Positions 1 through 9,752 of a DNA stretch of 64,000 nt are shown here, one piece after another. Source of the DNA: Rhodopseudomonas julia (GTDB lineage Bacteria; Pseudomonadota; Alphaproteobacteria; Rhizobiales; Afifellaceae); the NCBI RefSeq assembly GCF_030813515.1, contig NZ_JAUSUK010000002.1, positions 1,426,001-1,490,000 on the forward strand. Reading direction: 5' to 3'. Numbering within the stretch: the stretch's first letter is position 1; every line of letters starts with the position of its first letter. The position numbers and the translations under genes were made by a program. Under the pieces are notes generated by a model that saw nothing but the letters and a program-made list of their open reading frames with translations, did not search any database and was not told the DNA's origin.

Positions 1-572
1 GCATCAAACACATGGTCTGATGTCTTGGGGTCGAGATTGCCGGTTGGTTCGTCCGCCAGAAGGAGCCGGGGCGCATTGGCGAACGCGCGGGCAATCGCCA
101 CGCGTTGCTGTTCGCCACCGGAAAGCTCCGCCGGGCGATGATCGGCACGGTGATCGACGCGCAAATAGGCCAGCAGCTGGCGCGCACGTTCCGTCGCTTC
201 CTGACGGGAAAGGCCGGCGATCATTTGCGGGATGACGCAATTCTCGAGCGCGGAGAATTCCGGCAGGAGATGATGGAACTGGTAGACAAAACCGATGGTG
301 CGTCGTCGCAAAGCCGTACGCTCGCCGTCATCGAGGCCAACGGTCGCCTCGCCGGCCACCCATACCTGCCCGTCATCCGGCTTCTCGAGAAGTCCGGCCA
401 TATGCAGGAGCGTCGACTTGCCGGCCCCCGAGGGGGCGACGAGCGCAACGAGCTCGCCTGGAAAAAGCGTGAGATCCGCTCCTTGCAGGATCGGAAGGTC
501 TCCGCTGCCGCTCTGATAGACGCGCACGACCTTCTCAAGGCTGAGCGCGGGGATGTCTGCCGTGTGGCTCAT
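1..572 (-). CDS. lolD: LolD-type ATPase of the lipoprotein-releasing ABC transporter (3' end outside window)
   Basis: ATP-binding subunit that powers release of outer-membrane lipoproteins from the inner membrane. Reading back from the ATG at 572 gives about 190 codons with Walker [10 protein letters not shown], a Q-loop ([17 protein letters not shown]), the ABC signature LSGGEQQR and Walker [13 protein letters not shown], then the frame leaves the window before its stop. The FHHLLPEF segment after the Q-loop is typical of LolD/MacB-type ATPases. Its ATG overlaps the TGA of the upstream permease gene in an ATGA, implying translational coupling. Assignment to Lol rather than another MacB-like exporter rests on the permease partner. 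Confidence 0.9.
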   Translation of the reverse strand, partial: MSHTADIPALSLEKVVRVYQSGSGDLPILQGADLTLFPGELVALVAPSGAGKSTLLHMAGLLEKPDDGQVWVAGEATVGLDDGERTALRRRTIGFVYQFHHLLPEFSALENCVIPQMIAGLSRQEATERARQLLAYLRVDHRADHRPAELSGGEQQRVAIARAFANAPRLLLADEPTGNLDPKTSDHVFD

Positions 573-1906
573 TCGTAGCGCAATGCCTCAACAGGATCGA
601 GCTTGGCTGCGCGCCAGGCGGGATAGAGCGTGGCGAGGAAGGAGAGAATGATCGCCATCACCATGATCGACAGCGTCTCTCCCACGTCCATATCGGCGGG
701 CAGACGGCTCAAATAATAGAGCTCCGGTGAGAACACTTCGGTGCGCGTGATCCAGGTCACGAACTCGCGCAGGGTCTCGATGTTGGCGCAGACGAGCGCA
801 CCGAGAGCCACGCCGACGAGCGTGCCGACGACGCCGATGCTTGCTCCCGTGATGAAGAAGATCCGCAGGATCGCTCCTCGCGTTGCCCCCATCGTGCGCA
901 GGATCGCGATATCGTGACCCTTGTCCTTCACCAGCATGATCAGGCCGGAGATGATGTTGAGGGCCGCAACGAGCACGATCAGCGTCAGGATGATGAACAT
1001 CACGTTGCGTTCGACCTCGAGGGCGGAGAAGAACGTGACGTTGCGCTGGCGCCAATCGGATGAATAGACGGGCCGGCCCGCAGCCTCTTCGACCTTGCCG
1101 CGCATGGCCTCAACATCGTCGGGATTGTCGAGATAGACCTCGATCGCACCGACCTCCTCGCCCTTGTTGAAGTAGGCCTGGGCCTCTTCGAGAGGCATGA
1201 ACACGAAGGTGGAATCGTATTCCGACATGCCGATCTCAAAGATCGCAACGATCGGATAGGCTTTGACCCGTGGCGCCACGCCCATCGGTGTGACGGCCCC
1301 ACGTGGACTGACCAGGGTGATGTTGTCGCCAACAAAAAGGCCGAGAGACTGGGCAAGCCGGCTGCCGACGGCGACGCCCCCCGCCGTATCGAAATCGGCA
1401 ATCCCGCCGCCTTCTTGAATGTTGCCGGCAATGCCTGGGACTTTTTCGAGATCCGCGCCTCGGATGCCGCGCACCAGCACGCCGGAGCCGCCGCTCGTTG
1501 CCCCAGATGCGAGCGCCTGGCCCTCCACGAGAGGGATCGCCGCGCGCACGCCCGGCACAGCGGTCACACGTTTGGCGACCGCGTCATAGTCGGTCAAAGG
1601 CGTGTCGATCGGCTGCAGAATGAGATGGCCGTTGATGCCGAGGATCTTGTCGAGAAGCTCGGCGCGAAAGCCGTTCATCACGGCCATCACGATCACGAGC
1701 GTCGCGACACCCAGGCAGATGCCGAGAAAAGAGAAGCCAGCAATGACGGAAATGAACGCCTCTTTGCGCCGCGGCCGAAGGTAGCGCAGCGCCAGCATCC
1801 ATTCATACGCCGAAAAAGGCCGCGTTGCGGCGCCCGACGCGCTGCCGCGTTTGCCTGCCGATTCGCCGGCGACCTCTGCCTCCCCCTTTGCGGCTTTTTC
1901 CACCAA
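569..1906 (-). CDS. lolC: LolC/LolE family lipoprotein-releasing ABC permease
   Basis: Inner-membrane permease of 445 residues that works with LolD to extract lipoproteins for the LolA chaperone. The protein has the family layout: a first membrane segment after a [20 protein letters not shown] start motif, a large periplasmic domain (about residues 75-300), and three C-terminal membrane segments containing [15 protein letters not shown], the FtsX-type coupling region. Only one LolC/E-like permease gene precedes lolD here, as in other alphaproteobacteria, so it probably forms a homodimer (LolF-like arrangement). It starts 2 nt after the proS stop and is probably cotranscribed with proS. The first 30 residues are polar, so the exact start is less certain than the gene. 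Confidence 0.93.
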   Translation of the reverse strand: MVEKAAKGEAEVAGESAGKRGSASGAATRPFSAYEWMLALRYLRPRRKEAFISVIAGFSFLGICLGVATLVIVMAVMNGFRAELLDKILGINGHLILQPIDTPLTDYDAVAKRVTAVPGVRAAIPLVEGQALASGATSGGSGVLVRGIRGADLEKVPGIAGNIQEGGGIADFDTAGGVAVGSRLAQSLGLFVGDNITLVSPRGAVTPMGVAPRVKAYPIVAIFEIGMSEYDSTFVFMPLEEAQAYFNKGEEVGAIEVYLDNPDDVEAMRGKVEEAAGRPVYSSDWRQRNVTFFSALEVERNVMFIILTLIVLVAALNIISGLIMLVKDKGHDIAILRTMGATRGAILRIFFITGASIGVVGTLVGVALGALVCANIETLREFVTWITRTEVFSPELYYLSRLPADMDVGETLSIMVMAIILSFLATLYPAWRAAKLDPVEALRYE

Positions 1907-1908
1907 GC

Positions 1909-3234
1909 TCAGGCCTTCTCGTGCACGAGGCGATTGACCGCCTCATCGAGCGACAACGTCTCTTTGGCGCCCGTGGCGCGATCTTTGACCTCGACCTCGC
2001 CCGAGGCCGCGCCGCGCGGGCCGACGACGAGCTGGGTCGGCAGGCCGATCAGGTCCATCGTTGCGAATTTGGCCCCTGCGCGCGCATCGACGTCATCATA
2101 GAGAACCTCAAGACCGGCCTTCTCCAGGCGCACGGTCAGCCCCTCTGCGATTTCATCCGTCGCTGCGTCGCCCGGCTTCAGATTGACCAGACCGAGATCG
2201 AAAGGTGCGACGCTCTTCGGCCAGATGATACCCGCATCGTCGTGGCTCGCCTCGATGATCGCGGCGACCACGCGCGACGGGCCGATGCCATAGGAGCCCA
2301 TATGGACCGGCACCATCTCTCCGTCTTGATTCGTCACCATGGCCTTCATGGGCTCTGAGTACTTGGTGCCGAAGTAGAAAATATGGCCGATTTCGATACC
2401 GCGTGCGGAAACCCGCCGCTCTTCCGGCACCGCCTCGAAGGCGGCCGGATCGTGCATGTCGTCGGTCGCCGCGTAAGGGCCCGTCCACGCGTCGAAAATC
2501 GGCGTCAGATCGGCGGTGAAATCCGTGTCTTCTCCGGGAATCGGCAGATCCAAAAGCGCCTTATCGCAATACACCGCGCTTTCACCGGTGTCGGCGAGGA
2601 TGATGAATTCGTGGCTGAGATCGCCGCCAATCGGCCCGGTTTCCGCACGCATCGGAATCGGCTGCAGGCCGAAGCGGGAGAACGTCCTCAGATAGGCGAC
2701 GAACATCCGGTTGTAGGCCGCGCGCGCCCCCTCATAGTCGAGATCGAAGGAATACGCGTCCTTCATCAGAAACTCCCGCGAGCGCATCACGCCGAAGCGG
2801 GGGCGCACCTCGTCGCGGAACTTCCACTGGAGATGATAGAGATTGAGCGGCAGATCCCGGTAGGAGCGCACATGGCTGCGGAAGATGTCGGTGACCATCT
2901 CTTCCGCTGTCGGACCATAGAGCAGCGCCCGATCATGACGGTCGCGGATGCGCAGCATCTCCTGCCCGTAATCGTTGTAGCGCCCGCTTTCGATCCACAG
3001 ATCCGCCGATTGGATCGTCGGCATCAGGATTTCGAGCGCACCAGCGCGATTCTGCTCCTCCCGGACAATGGCGCTCACTTTGTCGAGCACACGCTTGCCG
3101 AGCGGCAACCACGAATAGATCCCAGCAGATTGCTGGCGAATCATACCCGCGCGGAGCATCAGGCGATGGGAGACGATCTCCGCTTCCTTCGGGTCTTCTT
3201 TGAGGATGGGCAGGAAATATCGGGACAGTCGCAT
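1909..3234 (-). CDS. proS: Prolyl-tRNA synthetase, short alphaproteobacterial type
   Basis: Charges tRNA-Pro with proline in the cytoplasm. The 441-residue protein starts [18 protein letters not shown] and shows class II motifs: motif 2 region [25 protein letters not shown], and motif 3 around [22 protein letters not shown], followed by the anticodon-binding domain ([14 protein letters not shown] onward). The long editing insertion of E. coli ProRS (about 570 residues in total) is absent, as is usual in Hyphomicrobiales, so trans-editing would be expected. The frame stays open about 46 codons further upstream, but ATG at 3234 matches the family N-terminus. It is followed 2 nt later by the LolC/E gene. 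Confidence 0.95.
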   Translation of the reverse strand: MRLSRYFLPILKEDPKEAEIVSHRLMLRAGMIRQQSAGIYSWLPLGKRVLDKVSAIVREEQNRAGALEILMPTIQSADLWIESGRYNDYGQEMLRIRDRHDRALLYGPTAEEMVTDIFRSHVRSYRDLPLNLYHLQWKFRDEVRPRFGVMRSREFLMKDAYSFDLDYEGARAAYNRMFVAYLRTFSRFGLQPIPMRAETGPIGGDLSHEFIILADTGESAVYCDKALLDLPIPGEDTDFTADLTPIFDAWTGPYAATDDMHDPAAFEAVPEERRVSARGIEIGHIFYFGTKYSEPMKAMVTNQDGEMVPVHMGSYGIGPSRVVAAIIEASHDDAGIIWPKSVAPFDLGLVNLKPGDAATDEIAEGLTVRLEKAGLEVLYDDVDARAGAKFATMDLIGLPTQLVVGPRGAASGEVEVKDRATGAKETLSLDEAVNRLVHEKA

Positions 3235-3379
3235 TGAAGCGATCCATAGGTCAGATTGTGCGCGCGCACTGAAACCGTATCGGGGGCGGCTTGGCAAGCG
3301 CGCAGCCGGTGTTTCCCAAGCCAACGAACGCCTGCACCAAGTTTGAGCAGCGCGCGACCAAAAAAGACGCATTTCTTGT

Positions 3380-3565
3380 GGAAGCTAGGTGACAAGCCTG
3401 CGTCACTTCGTTACTGTCACCTTTGCCTCATGCGGTGAAACAACGCATAAACGGCGGCCGGTCTAGGAAGGAAACGGAATCAAGCTGCTCCCGCATCGAA
3501 CGAGAAGCGGCAACAGAACAAAGAACTGAACGAGTAGGCAAGGCTGAGGCCTTGCCTTTTTTATT
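3380..3565 (+). ncRNA. Candidate structured small RNA
   Basis: A plus-strand terminator at 3536-3562 has no plus-strand protein gene in front of it: all neighbouring genes read on the minus strand. Upstream of it lie an 8-bp stem (AGGTGACA at 3387-3394 pairing with TGTCACCT at 3415-3422) and a 5-bp stem (ATGCG at 3430 with CGCAT at 3444), so an RNA of roughly 150-190 nt is plausible. No clear -35/-10 pair was recognised, so the 5' end is a guess. It matches no small RNA family I can name. Confidence 0.4.
3536..3565 (+). terminator. Rho-independent terminator reading on the plus strand
   Basis: Perfect 9-bp stem AGGCAAGGC (3536-3544) and GCCTTGCCT (3549-3557) with a 4-nt TGAG loop, followed by a run of T on the plus strand (3557-3562). 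On the minus strand the hairpin is followed by ACTCGTTC, not a U-tract, so it does not serve the minus-strand genes around it. Confidence 0.8.
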
Positions 3566-3601
3566 GGCGCTTCTCGCGCCTCGGTGCACGTCGCGAGTCG
3601 C

Positions 3602-3853
3602 TCAGACGACGAGATCTTCCAAAGTCACCCCGAAGACGGCGATCGCGAGATAGACGACGCCAAAGATGAGAGCCGCGACCAGTGAGGTCGCCAGAAGCTT
3701 CCACCACATACGCGGAACTGCCGGCGCTGCGCGGTCCGTGCCCAGCGTCACCTCGCCCTCCTCCTCCTGGGTGCGCACCCCGAAAGGCAGGACGGCGAAC
3801 AGCACCAGCCACCAGATTACAAAATAGACGGCAAGAGCGCTGATCCAGGACAC
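3602..3853 (-). CDS. DUF1467 family small membrane protein
   Basis: An 83-residue protein with two predicted membrane segments, ALAVYFVIWWLVLFAVLPFG near residues 6-25 and LLATSLVAALIFGVVYLAIA near residues 53-72, joined by an acidic, GVRTQEEEGEV-containing loop. This is the DUF1467 pattern, a family found in alphaproteobacteria whose function is not known. It follows mce by 3 nt, so it is probably the last gene of a transcript coming from rnj or further upstream. Family assignment is from recognition of the WW...PFGVRTQ motif. Confidence 0.85.
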   Translation of the reverse strand: MSWISALAVYFVIWWLVLFAVLPFGVRTQEEEGEVTLGTDRAAPAVPRMWWKLLATSLVAALIFGVVYLAIAVFGVTLEDLVV

Positions 3854-3856
3854 GTC

Positions 3857-4261
3857 CTAGGCCTCCTCAATCTCCACGAGGGTGCCATTGAAGTCCTTCG
3901 GATGCAGAAAGAGAACCGGCTTGCCATGCGCTCCGATCTTCGGCTCGCCATCGCCAAGGACACGCTTTCCCTCGGCCTTGAGGCGATCACGGGCCGCCAG
4001 AATATCGGAGACCTCGTAGCAGATGTGGTGGATGCCACCGGCGGGGCTCCGTTCGAGGAAGGCAGCAATCGGCGACTTCTCGCCGAGAGGCTCCAAGAGC
4101 TCCACCTTGGTGTTCGGCAGGACCACAAAGACGACGGTAACGCCGTGCTCGGGCAAGGGCTGCGGCTCAGACACCTCGGCTCCAAGCGTGTCGCGATAAA
4201 GTGCCGTGGCAGCGCCGAGATCACTGACGGCGATAGCAATATGATTGAGCCGACCCAGCAT
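3857..4261 (-). CDS. mce: Methylmalonyl-CoA epimerase (VOC superfamily)
   Basis: Interconverts the 2R and 2S forms of methylmalonyl-CoA in the pathway between propionyl-CoA and succinyl-CoA. The protein is 134 residues, the family's usual size, with two vicinal-oxygen-chelate modules. Probable metal ligands are H7 (LNHIAIAV), E54, one of H78/H79 (GGIHHICYEV) and E130 (GTLVEIEE). HPKDFNGTLVE near the end is typical of the epimerase. It sits 8 nt after rnj. Its presence implies, but does not show, a methylmalonyl-CoA mutase elsewhere in the genome. Confidence 0.92.
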   Translation of the reverse strand: MLGRLNHIAIAVSDLGAATALYRDTLGAEVSEPQPLPEHGVTVVFVVLPNTKVELLEPLGEKSPIAAFLERSPAGGIHHICYEVSDILAARDRLKAEGKRVLGDGEPKIGAHGKPVLFLHPKDFNGTLVEIEEA

Positions 4262-4269
4262 GGTATTCC

Positions 4270-5955
4270 TCAGACGTAACTGACGGTGACGGCGACGGAA
4301 GGCTTCTTGCCCCAGATCGCCGCGATCTCGCTGCGTATAGCGCGCCGAAGCGATTCCTGGACACTTGCTTCATCGCGACGCTTTGCCTTGGGCAGGGAAT
4401 CGAGCGTGTCGTCCACGGTGTCCTCGACGATGCCCTGCAACAACTCGCCCTCGCTGTCGCATGCCGGCAGCCCGATCAGAGCGACCTGCGGATCACCCAA
4501 TGGCTCGCCCTTCTCACTCATGACGAGAGAAACAAAGACCGCACCTGCGAACGACAGTCGTCGCCGTTCGGCGACACCGCTCTGTTCCGGCGCCAAGAGA
4601 AGGCGCCCATCGCGGAACATCTGCCCTGCCCCGATCTTGGAGATGACCTCGCCGGGTCCTGGAGCCAGGCGTGCGAGATCACCGTTGCGCATCTCCAGAA
4701 CCTCCGGGATGCCGGCGGCACGACCGAGCTTCGCCTGCTCGTGGAGATGCAGGGCCTCACCGTGAACGGGAACCAACAATTGCGGGCGCAGGAGCTCGTA
4801 GAGACGCCGCAGCTCATCGCGCCGGGGGTGCCCCGAGACATGCACGAGGCCAAGCCTGTCGGTAATCACCTCGGCGCCGAGGTCGATCAGGCCGTTGATG
4901 ATGCCGTTGACCGCCCGCTCATTGCCGGGAATCGTGCGCGACGAAAAAATCACCATATCGCCGGGCGAAAGCGCCACCGCCGGGTGATCGTTGGACGCGA
5001 TACGTGCCAACGCAGCACGCGGCTCTCCCTGGCTACCCGTCATCAACGCGACGACCTTGTCACGCGGCAGGTAGCCGTAGGCCTCCTGATTGTGGAAGGG
5101 CGGAAGCCCGTCGAGGTAACCGAGCTCGCGCGCCACAGAGATGGCACGGTCGAGTGACCGCCCGACGACGACCACTTCGCGCTCTGCGGCCTGTGCCGCC
5201 TCCGCGACCGCCTTCAGCCGTGCGACATTGCTGGCGAAGGTGGTAACCGCAACGCGCTGCTTGGCGCCGGCGATGATTTCTTTCAAAACGGCGGCGACCT
5301 CGGCCTCGCTCGGGCTGATGCCGTCGCGTACGGCGTTGGTCGAATCGCAAACGAGTGCGCGCACCCCTTCCCGACCGATCTCCGCAAGGCGAACCTCGTC
5401 GATCGGCCGACCCAGACCCGGCGTCGGATCTATCTTCCAGTCGCCAGAATGGACCACAGTGCCGGCTGCAGAACGTATCGCCAGTGCGCTCGGCTCGGGA
5501 ATCGAGTGGGAAACCGGCACATATTCGACCTCAAACGGGCCGGCTGATACCCTGTCGCCCTGTTCGACCACCGTCACCGGGATGTCGGGAGCGCCGATTT
5601 CGCCGGCCCTCTTGGCTGCCAGAAGACCAGCGGCAAACGCCGTCATATAGACCGGCGCCTTCAGCTTCGGCCAGAAATCGAAGAGTGCGCCGAAATGATC
5701 CTCGTGCGCATGGGTGATGAAAATCCCGTCGAGGCGATCTGCCCGTTCCTCCAGATAGGAGATGTCAGGCAGGACAGCATCGACCCCGGGCAGATTGTCG
5801 TGGCCGAAAGCCACGCCCATATCGACGGCAATATAGCGCCGCCGCCGTGCGGGACCGATCCCGTAAAGCGCGAGATTCATGCCGATCTCGCCGACACCAC
5901 CCAAGGGCACGAAGACGAGGTCTTCGTTCGTTTCTTTGCTCTTATGAACCATCAT
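4270..5955 (-). CDS. rnj: Ribonuclease J
   Basis: Metallo-beta-lactamase-fold RNase with endo- and 5'-3' exonuclease activity, acting in mRNA turnover and rRNA maturation. About 561 residues: an N-terminal zinc-binding domain with the HAHEDH signature (THAHEDHFGAL), a beta-CASP region with CDSTNAVRDG and SGHPRRDEL, and a C-terminal domain after about residue 450. The frame begins TTG-ATG-ATG; ATG at 5955 is chosen because it shares one base with the birA stop (TGATG), implying coupling. Located between birA and mce, as in many Hyphomicrobiales. Confidence 0.94.
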   Translation of the reverse strand: MMVHKSKETNEDLVFVPLGGVGEIGMNLALYGIGPARRRRYIAVDMGVAFGHDNLPGVDAVLPDISYLEERADRLDGIFITHAHEDHFGALFDFWPKLKAPVYMTAFAAGLLAAKRAGEIGAPDIPVTVVEQGDRVSAGPFEVEYVPVSHSIPEPSALAIRSAAGTVVHSGDWKIDPTPGLGRPIDEVRLAEIGREGVRALVCDSTNAVRDGISPSEAEVAAVLKEIIAGAKQRVAVTTFASNVARLKAVAEAAQAAEREVVVVGRSLDRAISVARELGYLDGLPPFHNQEAYGYLPRDKVVALMTGSQGEPRAALARIASNDHPAVALSPGDMVIFSSRTIPGNERAVNGIINGLIDLGAEVITDRLGLVHVSGHPRRDELRRLYELLRPQLLVPVHGEALHLHEQAKLGRAAGIPEVLEMRNGDLARLAPGPGEVISKIGAGQMFRDGRLLLAPEQSGVAERRRLSFAGAVFVSLVMSEKGEPLGDPQVALIGLPACDSEGELLQGIVEDTVDDTLDSLPKAKRRDEASVQESLRRAIRSEIAAIWGKKPSVAVTVSYV

Positions 5956-6779
5956 CAAATCCGTACGGTCGCGGCGGCGCTGAAATGAACATCGCCCGCG
6001 GTCACCGCTCTCATAGCTCCGCTTGCTGTCCGCACGAGTAGGCGTCCTTCATCGTCGATGGAATCGAAGGTGCCTCGGATAATCTCGTCACCGAGTTTCA
6101 CCGCAACCGGCGCCCCGAGACCAGAGGCGCGCTCCAGCCAAGCATCGCGGATGGCCGCAAAGCCGCGGCCGCCAGCCCACAGGTTTTCTTGATCCACCCA
6201 GGCATCGGCAAGGCGCGCGAACACGTCTTCTGCGCCAATCCCCTCAACGCCCAGGTCGACAAGTGAAGTTGCAGCATAGGGCAGATCCGGCGGAGTCCGA
6301 ACAACGTTGACACCGATTCCGATGACGACGGCCATCAAGCCATCGCCCGCATTCGAGGCCTCGAGCAAAATACCCGACACCTTGCCGCCGTCGATCAGCG
6401 CGTCGTTCGGCCATTTGAGCGTTAGGCGGTTGTTCTTGCCGTCCGAGGTTCCGTCGAGCGCGACGTGAAGCCCGAGAGCCGGAGCACAGGCGCCGAGTGC
6501 GTCGTGAAGAGCAAGGCCGGCCACGAAGCCCAGATTGGCGGCATTCACGCCCCGCGGCACGAGGAGGAGCACGCTCGACGCGAGATTGCCGGGTTCTGTC
6601 GACCAGGCGCGCCCGCGCCGTCCATGTCCGGCCGTCTGATGCGTCGTCGCCACCCACAGGCGCCCGGCGTCGCCACTTCGCGCCCGCCGCATCGCCTCCG
6701 AATTCGTCGAGTCGACCGAGGATAGAGCGATAAGCCGGTAGCCTGCCGATTCCGCTTTGGGGCCTAGGACGAAGTCCAT
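5955..6779 (-). CDS. birA: Biotin-[acetyl-CoA-carboxylase] ligase, class I
   Basis: Attaches biotin to the biotin carrier protein of acetyl-CoA carboxylase and similar enzymes. The 274 residues hold the catalytic domain with SSVDSTNSEA, the biotin-AMP loop GHGRRGRAWS and LKWPNDALIDGGKVSGIL, then a C-terminal SH3-like cap. There is no N-terminal helix-turn-helix, so unlike E. coli BirA it cannot be the bio operon repressor. It starts 2 nt after nuoN, suggesting read-through transcription from the nuo operon, the arrangement known from other Hyphomicrobiales. Confidence 0.93.
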   Translation of the reverse strand: MDFVLGPKAESAGYRLIALSSVDSTNSEAMRRARSGDAGRLWVATTHQTAGHGRRGRAWSTEPGNLASSVLLLVPRGVNAANLGFVAGLALHDALGACAPALGLHVALDGTSDGKNNRLTLKWPNDALIDGGKVSGILLEASNAGDGLMAVVIGIGVNVVRTPPDLPYAATSLVDLGVEGIGAEDVFARLADAWVDQENLWAGGRGFAAIRDAWLERASGLGAPVAVKLGDEIIRGTFDSIDDEGRLLVRTASGAMRAVTAGDVHFSAAATVRI

Positions 6780-6781
6780 CC

Positions 6782-8218
6782 CTAAAAGAGGCTTGCCGCT
6801 GCTACGCCAGCCGCATTGATGATCGGGGACGCAAACACCAGGAATGCAAGAACGAAGGCGCCGGAGACAACGAGAACTGCTTTCAACTCGCCGGGCATCC
6901 GCTCGAAGCTCGCTTCGGCCTCGTCAAAATACATGAGTTTGACGATCCGAAGATAGTAGAAGGCCCCGACGACGCTGGTCACCACGCCGATGACCGCGAG
7001 CCAATAGAGATCGGCTTCGATCGCCGCGAGGAAGACGTAGTACTTGGCGAAGAAGCCGGCGAGCGGTGGGATGCCCGCGAGCGAGAACATGATCGCCCCC
7101 AGCATGAAGGCCGTCATCGGCTGCGTGCGCGAGAGGCCTGCCAGCGAATCGATGTCTTCCAACATATGCTCCTGGCGGCGCATCGACAGAATGCAGGCAA
7201 AGGCGCCGAGCGTCATGGGCACGTAGATGACGAGATAGACGATCACCGACTGCACGCCGAGTTCGCTGCCCGCGGCAAGACCGACGAGTGCATAGCCCAT
7301 ATGGCCGATCGACGAATACGCCATCAGGCGCTTGATGTTGCGCTGGCCGATGGCGGCAAACGCGCCAAGGATCATCGATGCAATGGCGATAAACGCAACA
7401 ATCTGTTGCCAGTCGGCCGAGATCGGCGCGAAAGCCTCTGTCACCACGCGGATCGTGAGCGCCATTGCGGCAAGCTTCGGCGCCGCAGCCAGGAATGCGG
7501 TGACCGGCGTCGGCGCACCCTCATAGACGTCCGGCGTCCACATATGGAACGGCACTGCGGAGATCTTGAAGGCAAGGCCAGCCATGACGAAGACGAGACC
7601 GATGACGAGACCGGTCGAGCGGCCGTCGGCGAGGACGCCGGCGATCTCCAGGAAATTCGTGTGACCCGTAAAGCCGTAAACGAGCGAGGCTCCGTAAAGG
7701 AGCATGCCGGAGGAAAGCGCCCCAAGGACGAAATATTTGAGGCCCGCCTCGGTTGAGCGAATGGAGTCGCGATGGATGGCGGCGAGCACATAGATCGCCA
7801 GCGATTGCAGCTCCAGGCCCAGATAAAGGCTGATCAGGTCGTTGGCCGAAATCATCAAGAGCATGCCGAGCGTGGCAAGCACGATGAGGATCGGGTATTC
7901 GAAACGCTGGAAGCCGGCCAGGCGGGCATAGCCCACAGACATGGCGATCGCGAAGCCGGACGCAATCAGCGTCAAGACCTTCATGAAGCGGGCGAAGCTG
8001 TCCTGAACAAAGGCGCCGTTGAAGGTCGTGCCGTCGCCACCTGCGAACAAGACGAGAAGCACGGCAAGGCCCAGCAATCCGATCGAAACGCCCGTCACCG
8101 TTGGCGCGGAACGCTCCCCCGCGAACACACCAAACATCAAGAGCCCCAGGGCTCCGAGAGCGAGAACCAGCTCCGCGAGGAGCGGTGTCAGGGTCGGCAT
8201 CATGATGACTTCCGGCAC
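6782..8218 (-). CDS. nuoN: NADH-quinone oxidoreductase subunit N
   Basis: Antiporter-like proton-pumping membrane subunit of complex I, 478 residues with about 14 membrane segments. Diagnostic stretches are [58 protein letters not shown] and [15 protein letters not shown]. The start is GTG at 8218, supported by a perfect AGGAGG six bases upstream that overlaps the nuoM stop region; the ATGs five and six codons in lack such a site. Last nuo gene of the operon, 2 nt before birA. Confidence 0.97.
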   Translation of the reverse strand: MPEVIMMPTLTPLLAELVLALGALGLLMFGVFAGERSAPTVTGVSIGLLGLAVLLVLFAGGDGTTFNGAFVQDSFARFMKVLTLIASGFAIAMSVGYARLAGFQRFEYPILIVLATLGMLLMISANDLISLYLGLELQSLAIYVLAAIHRDSIRSTEAGLKYFVLGALSSGMLLYGASLVYGFTGHTNFLEIAGVLADGRSTGLVIGLVFVMAGLAFKISAVPFHMWTPDVYEGAPTPVTAFLAAAPKLAAMALTIRVVTEAFAPISADWQQIVAFIAIASMILGAFAAIGQRNIKRLMAYSSIGHMGYALVGLAAGSELGVQSVIVYLVIYVPMTLGAFACILSMRRQEHMLEDIDSLAGLSRTQPMTAFMLGAIMFSLAGIPPLAGFFAKYYVFLAAIEADLYWLAVIGVVTSVVGAFYYLRIVKLMYFDEAEASFERMPGELKAVLVVSGAFVLAFLVFASPIINAAGVAAASLF

Positions 8219-8227
8219 GGAGACCTC

Positions 8228-9742
8228 CTAGCGGCCGAGCATCGCGGCGGAGGTGGCGCCCTCGCGGGCAGCCTCCACCTGGGCCACGAGATTGTCGACG
8301 GAAGCCGCGGTGACGGTCATCACCGGCTGCGGGTAAACGCCGAAGAACAAAACGAGCAACATCAATGGCACCAATATGAGCTTTTCGCGCCGGGAAAGGT
8401 CGAGCATCGCCTTGAGGCTTTCCTTCTCCAGCTGGCCGAGCGCGACGCGGCGATAAAGCCACAAAGCATAGCAGGCCGAGAAGATCACGCCTGAAGCCGC
8501 AAAGAGGGCGACCCAGGTGTTCACTCGGAACGCGCCGAGCATGGTGAGGAATTCGCCAACGAAGCCCGACGTGCCGGGAAGCCCGATATTCGCCATGGTA
8601 AAAAGAAGGAAGGCGAAGGCATACCAGGGCATGCGGTTCACCAGGCCGCCATAGGCGTCGATCTTGCGCGTATGCAGGCGGTCATAGATCACGCCGACGC
8701 AGAGGAAGAGCGCACCCGAGACGAGGCCGTGCGACAGCATCTGAAAGATGCCACCCTGCACGCCCTGTGCCGTCACAGTGAAGATGCCCATCGTCACGAA
8801 GCCCATATGGGCGACCGATGAATAGGCGATCAGCTTCTTCATGTCCTCCTGCGCCAGGGCCACCAGCGAGGTGTAGATGATGGCGATGACCGACAACGTA
8901 TAAACAAAAGGCGCAAATTCTGCGCTCGCCAGCGGGAACATAGGAAGCGAGAAGCGCAGAAAACCGTAGCCGCCCATCTTCAGGAGGATGCCGGCCAGGA
9001 TCACCGATCCGGCGGTCGGCGCTTCCACATGCGCGTCCGGCAGCCAGGTATGCACCGGCCACATCGGCATCTTCACCGCAAACGAGGCGAAGAATGCGAG
9101 CCACAGCCAGAACTGCATGCTTGCCGGGAACTGATGATCGAGGAGTTCCGGGATCGAGGTCGTGCCCGCATCCCAGTACATCGCCATCAATGCCAGCAGC
9201 ATCAAGACCGAGCCGAGCAGCGTGTAGAGGAAGAACTTGAAGGCGGAATAGACGCGCCGCGGCCCACCCCAGACACCGATGATCAGGAACATCGGAATGA
9301 GGCCGCCCTCGAAGAACACGTAGAAAAGCACGAGATCGAGCGCGCAGAACACGCCGATCATCAGCGTTTCGAGGACGAGGAACGCGATCATGTATTCCTT
9401 GACGCGGCTCTGCACGGATTCCCAGCTCGCCAGGATGCACAGCGGCATCAGAAAGGTCGTCAGGATGACGAACAGCATGGAGATGCCGTCGACGCCCATC
9501 CGGTAGCTCATGAAGCCACCGAGCCAATCCGCGTTCTCGACGAACTGGAAGCCCGGATTCGCGGGATCGAAACCGATCCACAGAAGCAGGGAGACGAGGA
9601 AGGTCACGACGGTCACGCCGAGAGCGACATGGCGTATATTGCGCCGATGCACCTCTTCATCACCGTGAATGAAGAAGAAGATGATCCCGGCGCCGACCAG
9701 CGGCAGGAACGTTATCGTCGAAAGGATGGGCCAGTTCAGCAT
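8228..9742 (-). CDS. nuoM: NADH-quinone oxidoreductase subunit M
   Basis: Antiporter-like proton-pumping subunit of complex I, 504 residues from ATG at 9742 ([19 protein letters not shown]). Diagnostic motifs are [37 protein letters not shown], the half-channel region [20 protein letters not shown] and [22 protein letters not shown] seven codons earlier would overlap the nuoL stop; the ATG fits the family N-terminus better. Its stop TAG forms part of the nuoN ribosome binding site. Confidence 0.97.
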   Translation of the reverse strand: MLNWPILSTITFLPLVGAGIIFFFIHGDEEVHRRNIRHVALGVTVVTFLVSLLLWIGFDPANPGFQFVENADWLGGFMSYRMGVDGISMLFVILTTFLMPLCILASWESVQSRVKEYMIAFLVLETLMIGVFCALDLVLFYVFFEGGLIPMFLIIGVWGGPRRVYSAFKFFLYTLLGSVLMLLALMAMYWDAGTTSIPELLDHQFPASMQFWLWLAFFASFAVKMPMWPVHTWLPDAHVEAPTAGSVILAGILLKMGGYGFLRFSLPMFPLASAEFAPFVYTLSVIAIIYTSLVALAQEDMKKLIAYSSVAHMGFVTMGIFTVTAQGVQGGIFQMLSHGLVSGALFLCVGVIYDRLHTRKIDAYGGLVNRMPWYAFAFLLFTMANIGLPGTSGFVGEFLTMLGAFRVNTWVALFAASGVIFSACYALWLYRRVALGQLEKESLKAMLDLSRREKLILVPLMLLVLFFGVYPQPVMTVTAASVDNLVAQVEAAREGATSAAMLGR

Positions 9743-9752
9743 TTTCGCACCG

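Larger units (their letters stand above)
3235..3601. other. Intergenic region between proS and the DUF1467 gene
   Basis: No convincing protein gene lies in these 367 bases. The leader and promoter of proS should occupy the left side on the minus strand. On the plus strand there is a chain of hairpins (stems 3387-3394/3415-3422 and 3430-3434/3444-3448) ending in a strong intrinsic terminator at 3536-3562, which is annotated separately as a candidate small RNA. Confidence 0.7.

Noticed and set aside
3423-3653. A 76-codon plus-strand frame after proS
   Set aside because: It would be translated straight through the strong plus-strand terminator at 3536-3562 and into the antisense of the DUF1467 gene.
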